Source: an uncultured Alistipes sp. (GTDB lineage: Bacteria; Bacteroidota; Bacteroidia; Bacteroidales; Rikenellaceae). From it: a DNA stretch of 16,077 nt. Position 1 is the first letter of the stretch. Each line of letters starts with the position of its first letter. The notes beneath the pieces are model-generated. The model saw nothing but the letters and a program-made list of their open reading frames with translations. It was not told the DNA's origin and ran no database searches. Shown here piece by piece: positions 7,690 to 15,001 of the stretch. Made by a program: the position numbers and the translations under genes. The DNA lies in the NCBI GenBank assembly GCA_900769745.1, contig CAAGHX010000095.1:1-16077 (forward strand), written 5' to 3'.

Positions 7690-7731
7690 AAAAAGGGTTG
7701 TCCAACAAATTCGTCGGACAACCCTTATTCT
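7690..7731. terminator. Bidirectional terminator between ruvC and the serine hydrolase gene
   Basis: AAGGGTTGTCC (7693-7703) and GGACAACCCTT (7716-7726) form an 11-bp stem with a 12-nt loop. On the + strand the T-rich tail is TTATTCTTTT. On the - strand the stem is followed by a run of five T (7694 to 7690). It can therefore stop transcription from ruvC and from the convergent gene. Confidence 0.85.
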
Positions 7732-7763
7732 TTTGGCATCATTATCATTCCTTTGAAGTTGTA

Positions 7764-7864
7764 TAACAAGAGCTATTTTTAGGCTCTTGAAGCCCGAAAA
7801 ACCGCAGTTTACTTGGCGTAAATGAGGATTTGAGGGCAAAAGAAACGCAGAAAGAGCCTTGTTA
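7764..7864. repeat. 101-bp structured intergenic element with terminal inverted repeats
   Basis: TAACAAG (7764-7770) at one end and CTTGTTA (7858-7864) at the other form exact 7-bp inverted ends; the similarity continues loosely as AGCTATTT against GCTCTTT. CAAGAGC (7767-7773) pairs with GCTCTTG (7783-7789). An imperfect long hairpin lies between GCCC (7792-7795) and GGGC (7834-7837), with GTTTAC-ttggc-GTAAAT at its tip. It lies 12 bp beyond the stop of the - strand serine hydrolase gene. It may be a genome-wide repeat or an RNA 3' element; one copy alone cannot decide. Confidence 0.45.
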
Positions 7865-7876
7865 GACAGCTTCTTA

Positions 7877-9028
7877 TTACTTCTCAGCTATACAAGCTTG
7901 GTATATTGCATTAGTCAAAGTATTAAGGAAGTTCTTACCCTTAACTGGCGCGCAACCGTTTGTCATAGCAACGATTCCCCAACCATCGGCAGGGCTCCAA
8001 AGCATAATACTGCTCAAGCCATATGCCCCTCCGGTGTGACCAATAGGATAATTGCCAGCTACCTTGTACTTCTCATCATCCACCTTATCATCGAACGTGG
8101 TAAGGCACAAGCCATAACCATTAGAGCTAACGGGGGTCTGCATCAGCTTTGCACTCTCCTCAGAGATGATGCGAACACCATTATACTCGCCATAGTTCAT
8201 ATGCATAATCATATACTTGGCCAAATCATAAGCCGAGATTTTCACACCACCCGTAGGCGAGAAGATAGGCGATGAATAACCAAACTTATAATCTGCCATA
8301 TCATCGGCAGTGCTACGATATGCCCCTGTTGACTCTACAAACTCTCCACCTCGGAAGTTATATATAAGTGCAAACTTCTCTCTGTCGAGCAAATCTACAT
8401 TATGACCTCCGTATAAGCCGAGCGGCTCGATGATATTCTTCTTTACATACTCATCAAATCTCACGCCCGAAACCTTCTCCAAGATAGTACCTGCGAGATT
8501 CAGGCCCATATTAGAGTAGTTGTATCCCTCGCCAGGCTTGTAGGTAAAATATGACTCCACACAATCGCCATACACCGCAGGGTTCAGATGGTCGAGAGTA
8601 AAATAATCGGCCTTATCCTTGATACTTGCCGTATGCGAAAGCACCATCTTGAGGGTAATAGGAATATCAGGGTGATGAGGGTTGCGAATCTTAAAACCAA
8701 TCAAATCACTCACATCGTCATCAAGCGATATAATACCCTTGTCAACAAGCTGCAAGAGCGACGTTGCTGTGAAAGACTTCGAGATAGATGCAATTCTCAT
8801 AACATCATCGTTCGACAAAGGTGTCTTATCGGCCAAATTCTTATAACCAAACGAGTTGTTATAGACAATCTTGCCATCTTTGACCACAGCAGCCGAAATA
8901 CCTACTGCGTTGAACTCTTTCATAACAGCCTGGATGGCCTCATCGGTCTGCTGTTTAGGGAATGGATTGCAGGCGCAAAACAATGCAGCACAAGCCATCG
9001 CCATCATAAATAATCTACCGGTTCGCAT
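7877..9028 (-). CDS. Serine beta-lactamase-fold lipoprotein (class C / peptidase S12 type)
   Basis: This 383-residue protein has the three active-site motifs of the serine beta-lactamase and penicillin-binding protein superfamily. These are SxxK with S81 and K84 in IASISKSFTA, YSN with Y171 in YNYSNMGLN, and HTG at 331-333 in IGHTGGAYG. A signal peptide ends in a lipobox CAC with C20 as the lipid site, so the protein is probably anchored in an envelope membrane. Many members of this group are peptidases or esterases acting on cell-wall or D-amino acid compounds, so the motifs alone do not show antibiotic hydrolysis. It is transcribed convergently with ruvC. No consensus promoter is visible between 9029 and 9060. 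Confidence 0.88.
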   Translation of the reverse strand: MRTGRLFMMAMACAALFCACNPFPKQQTDEAIQAVMKEFNAVGISAAVVKDGKIVYNNSFGYKNLADKTPLSNDDVMRIASISKSFTATSLLQLVDKGIISLDDDVSDLIGFKIRNPHHPDIPITLKMVLSHTASIKDKADYFTLDHLNPAVYGDCVESYFTYKPGEGYNYSNMGLNLAGTILEKVSGVRFDEYVKKNIIEPLGLYGGHNVDLLDREKFALIYNFRGGEFVESTGAYRSTADDMADYKFGYSSPIFSPTGGVKISAYDLAKYMIMHMNYGEYNGVRIISEESAKLMQTPVSSNGYGLCLTTFDDKVDDEKYKVAGNYPIGHTGGAYGLSSIMLWSPADGWGIVAMTNGCAPVKGKNFLNTLTNAIYQACIAEK

Positions 9029-9060
9029 ATTCTATTGAAGTATTAAGGTTATTCTTCTGA

Positions 9061-9100
9061 TAAAAATAAAAAGCGTGGCCACTCCGAGAGAGCCACGCTT
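9061..9100 (-). terminator. Intrinsic terminator after rny
   Basis: On the - strand AAGCGTGGC (9100-9092) pairs with GCCACGCTT (9079-9071), a 9-bp stem. The T-rich tract TTTATTTTTA follows. It lies 16 nt after the rny stop and separates it from the serine hydrolase gene on the same strand. Confidence 0.9.
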
Positions 9101-9115
9101 ATCGCTGATTAGCTA

Positions 9116-10663
9116 TTATTTCGCGTAACTTACCGAACGAGTCTCACGGATTACCGTAATCTTTACCTGACCAGGGTAGGTCATCTCGTCCTGAATCTTC
9201 TTTGCTATATCGTGTGACAATGACTCTGACTCCTGATCTGAGAGCTTGTCAGCACCCACGATAACACGCAACTCACGACCCGCCTGGATAGCGTAAGTCT
9301 TAACAACACCTGGGTAAGAGAGTGCGATATCCTCCATCTCCTTCAAACGCTTGATGTAAGACTCCACAACCTCACGACGTGCACCTGGACGTGCACCTGA
9401 GATAGCGTCACACACCTGGATAATAGGAGCAATCATAGAGTTCATCTCCACCTCGTCGTGGTGAGCACCAACGGCATTGCATACATCTGGCTTCTCCTTA
9501 TACTTCTCGGCCAACTTCATACCGATAATTGCGTGTGGCAACTCTGGCTCATCATCGGGCACCTTACCGATATCGTGCAACAGACCGGCACGACGTGCAG
9601 CCTTCACTGGCAAGCCAAGCTCCGAAGCCATGATACCCGCCAAGTTGGCAGTCTCACGAGCGTGCTGCAAAAGGTTCTGACCATATGATGAACGATACTT
9701 CATCTTACCGATAAGACGGATAAGCTCTGGGTGCAAACCGTGGATACCCAAGTCGATAGCTGTGCGCTTACCGACCTCTACGATCTCCTCCTCGATCTGC
9801 TTCTTAACCTTAGCCACAACCTCCTCGATACGAGCTGGGTGGATACGGCCATCGGTTACAAGCTGGTGCAATGCCAAACGAGCAATCTCACGACGTACTG
9901 GATCGAAACCACTGAGGATGATAGCCTCTGGGGTATCGTCAACGATAATCTCAATACCCGTAGCAGCCTCCAAAGCGCGGATGTTACGACCCTCACGACC
10001 GATGATACGGCCCTTCACCTCGTCGCTGTCGATGTTGAATACTGTAACTGCATTCTCGATAGCAGTCTCAGTAGCAACACGCTGGATTGATGTTACGATG
10101 ATGCGCTTAGCCTCCTTTTTTGCTGTGAGCTTAGCCTCCTCGATAGTCTCGTTGATATATGAATCGGCCTCTGCCTTAGCCTCTGCCTTCATATTCTCGA
10201 TAAGGATATTCTTAGCCTCCTCGGTGCTCATACCAGAGATCTGCTCCAAACGAACATTCTGCTCCTTAATAACCGCTGCAAGCTCATCCTTGCGAGTGTT
10301 GAGAGTCTGCAACTGAGCCGACATCTGCTCCTTCAGGCGGTCGTTCTCCTTGATTTTCTGCTCAAGGTCACGCTGCTGATTCTGCAAGTTTGACTCGATC
10401 TGCTTTGCACGCTGCTCGCTCTGTGCAATCTTCTGATTACGCTCATTTATCTGGCGATCGTGCTCACTCTGCAACTTGATAAAACGCTCCTTTGCCTGGA
10501 GAATCTTCTCCTTCTTGATCATCTCTCCCTCGGCCTCAGCCTCACGAAGAGCTGCTTCACGCTGCTTTTTTATCGTATTTTTAGTAATGTAAAGCGTCAC
10601 AAAATAGTAGACGCACACACTAACTATTGCCGACAAAATAGCTGTTATTATAACTGTTGTCAT
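9116..10663 (-). CDS. rny: Ribonuclease Y
   Basis: RNase Y is a membrane-anchored endoribonuclease that starts mRNA decay in bacteria lacking or sparing RNase E. The 515-residue protein has all expected parts: an N-terminal transmembrane helix (about 3-26), a long charged coiled coil (about 30-200), a KH RNA-binding domain with GRIIGREGRNIR (218-229), and an HD phosphohydrolase domain. The metal ligands are visible as H334 (LLQHARETANLAG), H363-D364 (GLLHDIGKV), H401-H402 and D419. Length is typical. On the - strand it lies downstream of a coiled-coil gene, zapA and a probable 6S RNA, and is closed by the terminator at 9061-9100. No good promoter is visible in 10664-10718, so it may depend on read-through from upstream. 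Confidence 0.96.
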   Translation of the reverse strand: MTTVIITAILSAIVSVCVYYFVTLYITKNTIKKQREAALREAEAEGEMIKKEKILQAKERFIKLQSEHDRQINERNQKIAQSEQRAKQIESNLQNQQRDLEQKIKENDRLKEQMSAQLQTLNTRKDELAAVIKEQNVRLEQISGMSTEEAKNILIENMKAEAKAEADSYINETIEEAKLTAKKEAKRIIVTSIQRVATETAIENAVTVFNIDSDEVKGRIIGREGRNIRALEAATGIEIIVDDTPEAIILSGFDPVRREIARLALHQLVTDGRIHPARIEEVVAKVKKQIEEEIVEVGKRTAIDLGIHGLHPELIRLIGKMKYRSSYGQNLLQHARETANLAGIMASELGLPVKAARRAGLLHDIGKVPDDEPELPHAIIGMKLAEKYKEKPDVCNAVGAHHDEVEMNSMIAPIIQVCDAISGARPGARREVVESYIKRLKEMEDIALSYPGVVKTYAIQAGRELRVIVGADKLSDQESESLSHDIAKKIQDEMTYPGQVKITVIRETRSVSYAK

Positions 10664-10718
10664 ATTAGTTTAAATTAAATATAGTTAATGTATAGTTTAA
10701 GTATTCAGCATTTGGTAC

Positions 10719-10920
10719 AAAAAAACCGCATAGAAGTTCCTTTTCTTGTTTGACGAATCTGCCGATAAGTCAAGGTGTGGGGCTCCGGAGTTCGCAATCG
10801 TCCAACGGTGCGCGCGGCACACCCCTCGCGGGGTTAAGGCCTGATTTTGAGAAACCGAGAGTTGACCCAATATAATAAGTGTTCAGTTTCGCAAAGCTAT
10901 AAGGAAATCTATGCGGGTAG
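10719..10920 (-). ncRNA. ssrS: Probable 6S RNA
   Basis: The intergenic stretch between zapA and rny holds a roughly 200-nt RNA-like segment. On the - strand CCGCATAGA (10916-10908) pairs with TCTATGCGG (10734-10726), 9 bp. After a 1x2 internal loop TTCC (10906-10903) pairs with GGAA (10740-10737). This closing stem encloses about 160 nt and is followed at once by seven T (10725-10719). Inside are two adjacent GC-rich hairpins, at 10821-10834 (CCCC-GCGA-GGGG) and 10808-10820 (GTGC/GCAC), and a GTCAA/TTGAC pairing nearer the base. Length, a long closing stem with a large interior and the place beside zapA (as in E. coli) fit 6S RNA, which binds the housekeeping RNA polymerase holoenzyme. I found no consensus promoter directly upstream. 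Confidence 0.68.
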
Positions 10921-10947
10921 ATTTTGTATGTTAAGAACCTATCTCAA

Positions 10948-10968
10948 GCTGCCATATCATCTGGCAGC
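10948..10968 (-). terminator. Hairpin after zapA
   Basis: GCTGCCA and TGGCAGC (7 bp exact, 7-nt loop) lie 34 nt after the zapA stop. Only scattered T follow on the - strand, so termination would be partial at best. It may be a processing or attenuation site between zapA and the RNA gene. Confidence 0.45.
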
Positions 10969-11001
10969 AATGTACTCTAATTAAGGCCTAAAGCCTTGCA
11001 A

Positions 11002-11316
11002 TCACTTGGCCGACTTGTTACGTGGCAAGCGGTTAAGATGCTTATCTAAGCGTCGTGATAAGGCATCAAGAGCCTTCATATCGTCGGTTTCCAGCTCGTT
11101 CTGTCGAGTTATGGCGATATTATTTATACTCAGTTGCAATGCAGTGATGGCCAAGCAATCCTTGATATCGAAATTATCACCAAAGGCCTTCTGCAAATTG
11201 GCCAAATTGGCATTAACCTCACGCTCCGCCAAACGATATACCTCCTCCTTATCGCTGTCAATTGTCAACGAATAGGGCTTATCAGCTACTCTGAGATTTA
11301 TCTTTTGTTTAGCCAT
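11002..11316 (-). CDS. zapA: Cell division protein ZapA
   Basis: ZapA binds and cross-links FtsZ filaments at the division ring. From the ATG at 11316 the protein has 104 residues: MAKQKINLRVADKPYSLTID begins with the beta-hairpin typical of ZapA, EEVYRLAEREVNANLANLQK continues as the first helix, and a long coiled-coil helix follows (about 50-100). A longer reading from 11361 would overlap the upstream gene by 37 bp and add residues unlike the family, so I chose 11316, which leaves an 8-bp gap to the upstream stop. It is co-transcribed with the small coiled-coil gene before it. Confidence 0.88.
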   Translation of the reverse strand: MAKQKINLRVADKPYSLTIDSDKEEVYRLAEREVNANLANLQKAFGDNFDIKDCLAITALQLSINNIAITRQNELETDDMKALDALSRRLDKHLNRLPRNKSAK

Positions 11317-11324
11317 CGTCTTTC

Positions 11325-11624
11325 TTAGTTCTCTTCTGCTTTGGTAAGCAGTGCAATGCACTTGTCAACCTCCCGCAATAACAGGTTAACACGCGCACGC
11401 GATTTGGTTTTATCTGTAACATTGCCGCTCAAACTCTCGGCCAGTCGCAAACGCTGAACCTCAGCCTTTAAATCACGCAACTGCTCCTGCTGCTCACGCA
11501 CCTCAGCACGCAACGCATCGCGCTCAACTCGCAGTTGTTCGCTATCAGCTTCAAGCTTCTCATACTGCGAAATTATACGCTCCGCCTGTGCTTCTATATG
11601 TTTAATGATGCTTTTACAAGCCAT
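11325..11624 (-). CDS. Small coiled-coil protein upstream of zapA
   Basis: From the ATG at 11624 the product has 99 residues. A TTG two codons earlier is possible but less likely. Residues about 5-65 form a continuous heptad-rich coiled coil (EAQAERIISQYEKLEADSEQ onward, very rich in E, Q, R and L). A basic linker (KTKSRARVN) and a second short helix (LLREVDKCIALLTKAE) follow. There is no signal peptide or membrane segment. It lies first in the transcript, 8 bp before zapA, under the promoter at 11656-11687. The context suggests a division-ring partner comparable to ZapB, but I cannot show homology to ZapB and leave the function open. Confidence 0.75.
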   Translation of the reverse strand: MACKSIIKHIEAQAERIISQYEKLEADSEQLRVERDALRAEVREQQEQLRDLKAEVQRLRLAESLSGNVTDKTKSRARVNLLLREVDKCIALLTKAEEN

Positions 11625-11655
11625 CTTCAAATAGTTTGAAACGGTTTTTCACTCT

Positions 11656-11687
11656 CAAAGGTAGAAAAAAATTCTTTTTTTAGCAAA
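11656..11687 (-). promoter_or_regulatory. Bacteroidetes-type promoter for the zapA operon
   Basis: On the - strand TTTG (11687-11684), a 20-nt spacer and TACCTTTG (11663-11656) match the consensus exactly. The spacer consists largely of A7 and T7 runs, which should make this DNA stiff or curved. Transcription should start near 11651, about 27 nt before the ATG at 11624. Confidence 0.85.
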
Positions 11688-11724
11688 TTTTAGGGCCTAA
11701 TGTATGCAATCGAAAGAAAACTTC

Positions 11725-13044
11725 CTATCGCTTAGCTCCTGTCGGCGATGCTGCTATAACCTCGCCAAAAAGGTCATAGTCCTCTGCTCCTGTGATTTTA
11801 ACATCATAGAATTTGCCTCTGCGCAACTGACGCAACTCACAAGGGATGAGAATCTCCTGGTCTACTTCGGGCGAATCGTACTCCGAACGTGCCACATAGT
11901 AATCGCCCTGACGCGAATCAACTATAACACGCATCACACGACCCACTCTCGAGAGGTTGTTCTCCAACGAAATCTGCTCCTGAATCTGCATAATTCGCGC
12001 TGCACGACGCTCCTTCTCCTCCTCGGGCACGTCGTCAGTAAGCTCCGTTGCCGAGTATGTACCCTCCTCCTCAGAGTATGGGAATACGCCCAAGCGGTCG
12101 AAGCGCACCTCACGCACAAACTCCTCCAACTCGGCAATATCCTCCAAGGTCTCGCCTGGGTAGCCTACAAGCAGTGTGGTACGCAGCGCAATATCGGGAA
12201 TAAGTCGGCGCAGACGAGCCACAAGCTCCAAAGCCTCCGCCTTAGTGTGGCGACGCTTCATAGCCGAGAGCATATGGTCAGAGATATGCTGGAAAGGAAT
12301 ATCAAGATACTTGCAAATCTTTGGTTCGCGAGCCATCACCTCAATCACATCCTCGGGGAATGCGGCTGGGTAGGCATAGTGGAGACGAATCCACTCGATG
12401 CCCTCGATTCGGCACAACTCTGTCAGCACATCGGCCAAGCGGCGACGGCCATACAAATCGATGCCGTAATATGTTGTATCCTGAGCAATCACCATCAGCT
12501 CCTTCACGCCCTTAGCAGCCAAGGCTCTCGCCTCCTCCAAAATCTTCTCGATAGGCACCGATACGTGCTTGCCACGAATCAGCGGAATGGCGCAATAGCC
12601 ACACAGCCAGTTGCAGCCCTCGCCAATCTTCAGATAGGCGTAGTGCGATGGGGTTGTGAGAACTCGCTCAGTTGAAAGCTCCTCTTTATGCTCGCCACCT
12701 AACGCAGCCACGATGTCGGCCCAGTCGTTGACTCCGAAATATTTATCTACCTCGGGAATCTCCTCGCGAAGCTCATCGGCATAACGCTCACTAAGACAAC
12801 CGATTACAAACAACTGCTCGATGGCTCCCTCCTCCTTGGCTCTTACGGCCGAGAGGATTGTGTCGATGCTCTCCTGCTTGGCATCGCCAATAAAGCCGCA
12901 GGTGTTAATCACTACCACATCGGCATCGGTGCGGTCGCTATCGTGCTCGAGTTTATAGCCTGCCGCTGCAAGCTGCGCCATCAGGTGCTCGCTATCAACT
13001 GTGTTCTTCGAGCAACCGAGAGTTATGACGTTGATTTTCTTCAT
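11725..13044 (-). CDS. rimO: Ribosomal protein S12 methylthiotransferase RimO
   Basis: RimO is a radical SAM enzyme that adds a methylthio group to a conserved aspartate of ribosomal protein S12. From the ATG at 13044 the protein has 439 residues. The N-terminal UPF0004 domain binds one iron-sulfur cluster through C11 (TLGCSKNTVDSE), C49 (INTCGFI) and C83 (IGCLSERY). The radical SAM cluster cysteines are C144, C148 and C151 in GEGCNWLCGYCAIP. A TRAM domain closes the protein (about 370-439). The opening TLGCSKNTVDSE favours RimO over the related tRNA enzyme MiaB. A GTG one codon upstream is an alternative start. The ATG lies 12 bp after the ftsY stop, indicating co-transcription. Confidence 0.95.
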   Translation of the reverse strand: MKKINVITLGCSKNTVDSEHLMAQLAAAGYKLEHDSDRTDADVVVINTCGFIGDAKQESIDTILSAVRAKEEGAIEQLFVIGCLSERYADELREEIPEVDKYFGVNDWADIVAALGGEHKEELSTERVLTTPSHYAYLKIGEGCNWLCGYCAIPLIRGKHVSVPIEKILEEARALAAKGVKELMVIAQDTTYYGIDLYGRRRLADVLTELCRIEGIEWIRLHYAYPAAFPEDVIEVMAREPKICKYLDIPFQHISDHMLSAMKRRHTKAEALELVARLRRLIPDIALRTTLLVGYPGETLEDIAELEEFVREVRFDRLGVFPYSEEEGTYSATELTDDVPEEEKERRAARIMQIQEQISLENNLSRVGRVMRVIVDSRQGDYYVARSEYDSPEVDQEILIPCELRQLRRGKFYDVKITGAEDYDLFGEVIAASPTGAKR

Positions 13045-13056
13045 CACTGCAAAAGA

Positions 13057-14094
13057 TTATTTCTTCTCGCCAAACATGGCATCCACAAACTGATGACGGT
13101 CGAACATGCGAAGCTGGTCGATACCCTCGCCGATACCAATATAGCGCACTGGGATATGGAACTGGTCGCTGATACCAATCACCACGCCACCCTTAGCCGT
13201 ACCATCCAACTTAGTGATTGTAAGCGAGGTAACCTGTGTAGCCTGAGTAAACTGGCGAGCCTGTTCAAAGGCATTCTGGCCAGTAGAGCCATCCAAAACG
13301 AGCATCACCTCGTGTGGAGCATCGGGGATAACCTTCGCCATCACGTTGCGAATCTTAGTAAGCTCGTTCATCAAGCCCACCTTATTGTGCAGACGGCCAG
13401 CGGTATCAATCAGCACTACATCGGCACCATTGGCCACAGCCGACTTGAGTGTATCGTATGCCACAGAGGCTGGGTCTGAGCCCATCTCCTGACGAATCAT
13501 AGTTGCTCCCGCACGCTCGGCCCACACTGCAAGCTGATCAATAGCTGCAGCACGGAATGTATCGGCAGCACCGATGTAAACCTTGCGGCCCGCCTTTGTA
13601 AGCTGGGCTGCGAGCTTACCGATTGTGGTGGTCTTACCTGCACCATTCACACCCACAACCATCATAACGTAAGGAGTGCCCTCCTTAACCTCCAAACCGA
13701 AGTCCTGCTGCGACGAGTGCGACTCCTCCATAAGCTGAGCAATCTCATCACGCAAGATAGCGTTAAGCTCCGAGGTGTTCATATACTTGTCGCGAGCGAT
13801 GCGCTCCTCGATGTGGTTGATAATCTTCACTGTGGTCTCGACACCCACGTCCGAGGTGATAAGCACCTCCTCCAAGTCGTCCAACACGTCGGCATCGACA
13901 GTCGAGCGACCCGCCACCGCACGTGCCAACTTCGAGAAAAATCCCTCCTTGGTCTTCTGCAGACCCTCTGAGAGCTCCTGCTTTTGCTGCTCTTCCTGCT
14001 CAACGGCCTGCTGCTGTTCTACGGCCTGCTGCTCGGGCGTTGCAGCCTCTACGCTGTTATCTTTTTTCTTCTTAAAGAGGTCAAAAAATCCCAT
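13057..14094 (-). CDS. ftsY: Signal recognition particle receptor FtsY
   Basis: FtsY is the SRP receptor GTPase that docks ribosome-nascent chain complexes at the membrane. From the ATG at 14094 the protein has 345 residues. MGFFDLFKKKKD starts a short N-terminal tail with a glutamine/glutamate-rich stretch (about 19-45, with QQAVEQ repeated). The N domain spans about 50-140. The G domain has GVNGAGKT (148-155), DTFRAAA (178-184), DTAGR (230-234) and TKLDGTAKGG (294-303). The tail lacks a long acidic A domain, as in many non-enteric bacteria. A TTG three codons upstream is in frame but less likely as a start. The gene has its own promoter, a GC-rich leader hairpin, and rimO downstream. Confidence 0.96.
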   Translation of the reverse strand: MGFFDLFKKKKDNSVEAATPEQQAVEQQQAVEQEEQQKQELSEGLQKTKEGFFSKLARAVAGRSTVDADVLDDLEEVLITSDVGVETTVKIINHIEERIARDKYMNTSELNAILRDEIAQLMEESHSSQQDFGLEVKEGTPYVMMVVGVNGAGKTTTIGKLAAQLTKAGRKVYIGAADTFRAAAIDQLAVWAERAGATMIRQEMGSDPASVAYDTLKSAVANGADVVLIDTAGRLHNKVGLMNELTKIRNVMAKVIPDAPHEVMLVLDGSTGQNAFEQARQFTQATQVTSLTITKLDGTAKGGVVIGISDQFHIPVRYIGIGEGIDQLRMFDRHQFVDAMFGEKK

Positions 14095-14112
14095 AATCTC
14101 CAAAGTTTTTGC

Positions 14113-14132
14113 GCCCGCGCGCTCGCGCAGGC
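14113..14132 (-). promoter_or_regulatory. GC-rich hairpin in the ftsY leader
   Basis: On the - strand GCCTGCGC (14132-14125) pairs with GCGCGGGC (14120-14113), 8 bp with one T-G wobble and a GAGC loop, about 18 nt before the ATG. It lies between the predicted transcription start (near 14139) and the start codon, so it would be part of a leader of about 45 nt. Confidence 0.6.
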
Positions 14133-14143
14133 ATATTATTATG

Positions 14144-14175
14144 CAAAGTTATGATTTTTTGAGGATAATACCAAA
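14144..14175 (-). promoter_or_regulatory. Bacteroidetes-type promoter for ftsY-rimO
   Basis: On the - strand TTTG (14175-14172), a 20-nt spacer and TAACTTTG (14151-14144) match the consensus. The next 110 bp upstream, to the terminator at 14288, show no gene or clear site. Confidence 0.85.
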
Positions 14176-14287
14176 TATTAATTCATATCGACCAGCGACC
14201 AGCCATTCTGATGTATCGATGCGCCTACTTATCAGATTTTCAACTCTCAACATATGCGATTTAGCCACCCCACCGACCTTCGGGCAC

Positions 14288-14323
14288 AAAAAAAAGGCGT
14301 TTCCTTTCGGAACCGCCTTTTTT
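14288..14323 (-). terminator. Terminator of the ribosomal protein operon
   Basis: GGCG (14296-14299) pairs with CGCC (14314-14317) and TTCC (14301-14304) with GGAA (14309-14312), with one mismatch between and a TTTC loop. A and T runs on both sides extend the stem by six pairs. On the - strand eight T follow, ending rpmB-rpmG-DUF4295. The + strand also ends in six T, so it can act both ways. Confidence 0.9.
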
Positions 14324-14351
14324 GTATTAAACGAAAATGTTTAATGCAAAA

Positions 14352-14510
14352 TTATTTCTCAGCGAAGTATGCCTTGATCTCTGCCTCATCCAAGATATTC
14401 TGAGTCTTGAAAATGTAAGCACCAGTCTTCTCTGATTTCACCATCTTGATACACTTGGTGTACTTCTTTGCTGCACCTGTCTTGAGGGTCGCAACTACTT
14501 TCTTTGCCAT
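14352..14510 (-). CDS. DUF4295 small basic protein
   Basis: A 52-residue lysine-rich protein (MAKKVVATLKTGAAKKYTKC at the start, ending LDEAEIKAYFAEK) is read from the ATG at 14510 to TAA at 14352. It matches my memory of DUF4295, a small family found next to L33 and L28 genes in Bacteroidetes. The start MAKK and the high lysine content resemble ribosomal proteins, and the operon suggests a ribosome-linked role, but the function is not established to my knowledge. It lies 15 bp after rpmG and has the same favoured-codon bias as its neighbours. The terminator follows after 28 bp. Confidence 0.85.
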   Translation of the reverse strand: MAKKVVATLKTGAAKKYTKCIKMVKSEKTGAYIFKTQNILDEAEIKAYFAEK

Positions 14511-14525
14511 AATCTAATCTCCTGA

Positions 14526-14708
14526 TTACTTAATTTCACGATGTACTGTCACCTTCTTCAAGTATGGATTGTACTTACGACGCTCCAAACGGTCTGGTGT
14601 GTTCTTCTTGTTCTTTGTAGTGATGTAACGTGACATACCTGCAACACCACTCTCCTTCTGCTCGGTGCACTCCAAGATCACCTGAACTCTGTTACCTTTC
14701 TTTGCCAT
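14526..14708 (-). CDS. rpmG: Ribosomal protein L33 (bL33)
   Basis: The 60-residue product, with VQVILECTEQ near the start and YITTKNKKNTPDRLERRKYNP in the middle, is bL33 of the large ribosomal subunit. It has a single cysteine (C14), so it is the zinc-free C- form, not the four-cysteine form. It lies 15 bp downstream of rpmB and before the DUF4295 gene. The length is slightly above the usual 49-56 residues. Confidence 0.96.
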   Translation of the reverse strand: MAKKGNRVQVILECTEQKESGVAGMSRYITTKNKKNTPDRLERRKYNPYLKKVTVHREIK

Positions 14709-14723
14709 TTGTTACTCTAATTT

Positions 14724-14957
14724 TTAGTAAACCTTCTTAGGTGCAGCAGCCTCCTTCAAAGCGGCAGCCAAGCCCTTCTTGTTAATTGTTTTCATACCGG
14801 CAGTTGTTACCTTCAAAGTAAACCAACGGCCCTCCTCCTCTGACCAAAAACGCTTTGTCTTCAAGTTAGTGTTGAACTTGCGCTTGGTCTTGCGGTTTGA
14901 GTGAGAAACATTGTTACCCACTACAGCAGTTTTACCTGTAATTTCGCAAACTCTCAT
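14724..14957 (-). CDS. rpmB: Ribosomal protein L28 (bL28)
   Basis: The 77-residue product, starting MRVCEITGKTAVVGNNVSHS and continuing NRKTKRKFNTNL, is bL28 of the large subunit. Only one cysteine (C4) is present, so the zinc-binding cysteine set is missing, as in other C- forms. It is first in the rpmB-rpmG-DUF4295 operon, driven by the promoter at 15002-15033 and ended at 14288-14323. Confidence 0.96.
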   Translation of the reverse strand: MRVCEITGKTAVVGNNVSHSNRKTKRKFNTNLKTKRFWSEEEGRWFTLKVTTAGMKTINKKGLAAALKEAAAPKKVY

Positions 14958-15001
14958 TGTTTTTTACTTTTTAATTTGTATCCCCTCACAATAAGGGTGC
15001 G

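Noticed and set aside
7877..9028. Calling the serine hydrolase an antibiotic-resistance beta-lactamase
   Set aside because: SxxK, YxN and HTG occur across peptidases and esterases of this superfamily; nothing in the sequence or context points to resistance.
9762..10316. Open frame of 184 codons on the + strand opposite rny
   Set aside because: It is serine-rich mirrored sequence of the RNase Y coiled-coil and KH region, with no start context or family match.
10664..10718. Promoter for rny in the A/T-rich gap
   Set aside because: TATATTTA resembles a -7 box but no TTG lies about 20 nt upstream of it, so I do not call it.
11317..11361. Longer start for zapA at 11361
   Set aside because: The added 15 residues are unlike ZapA and the extension overlaps the upstream gene by 37 bp; the ATG at 11316 fits better.
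11704..12675. Open frame of 323 codons on the + strand opposite rimO
   Set aside because: It lies entirely antisense to rimO and its own promoter-side region, has no recognisable domain, and its odd composition (many Cys, Leu, His, Gln) is that of a mirrored coding frame.
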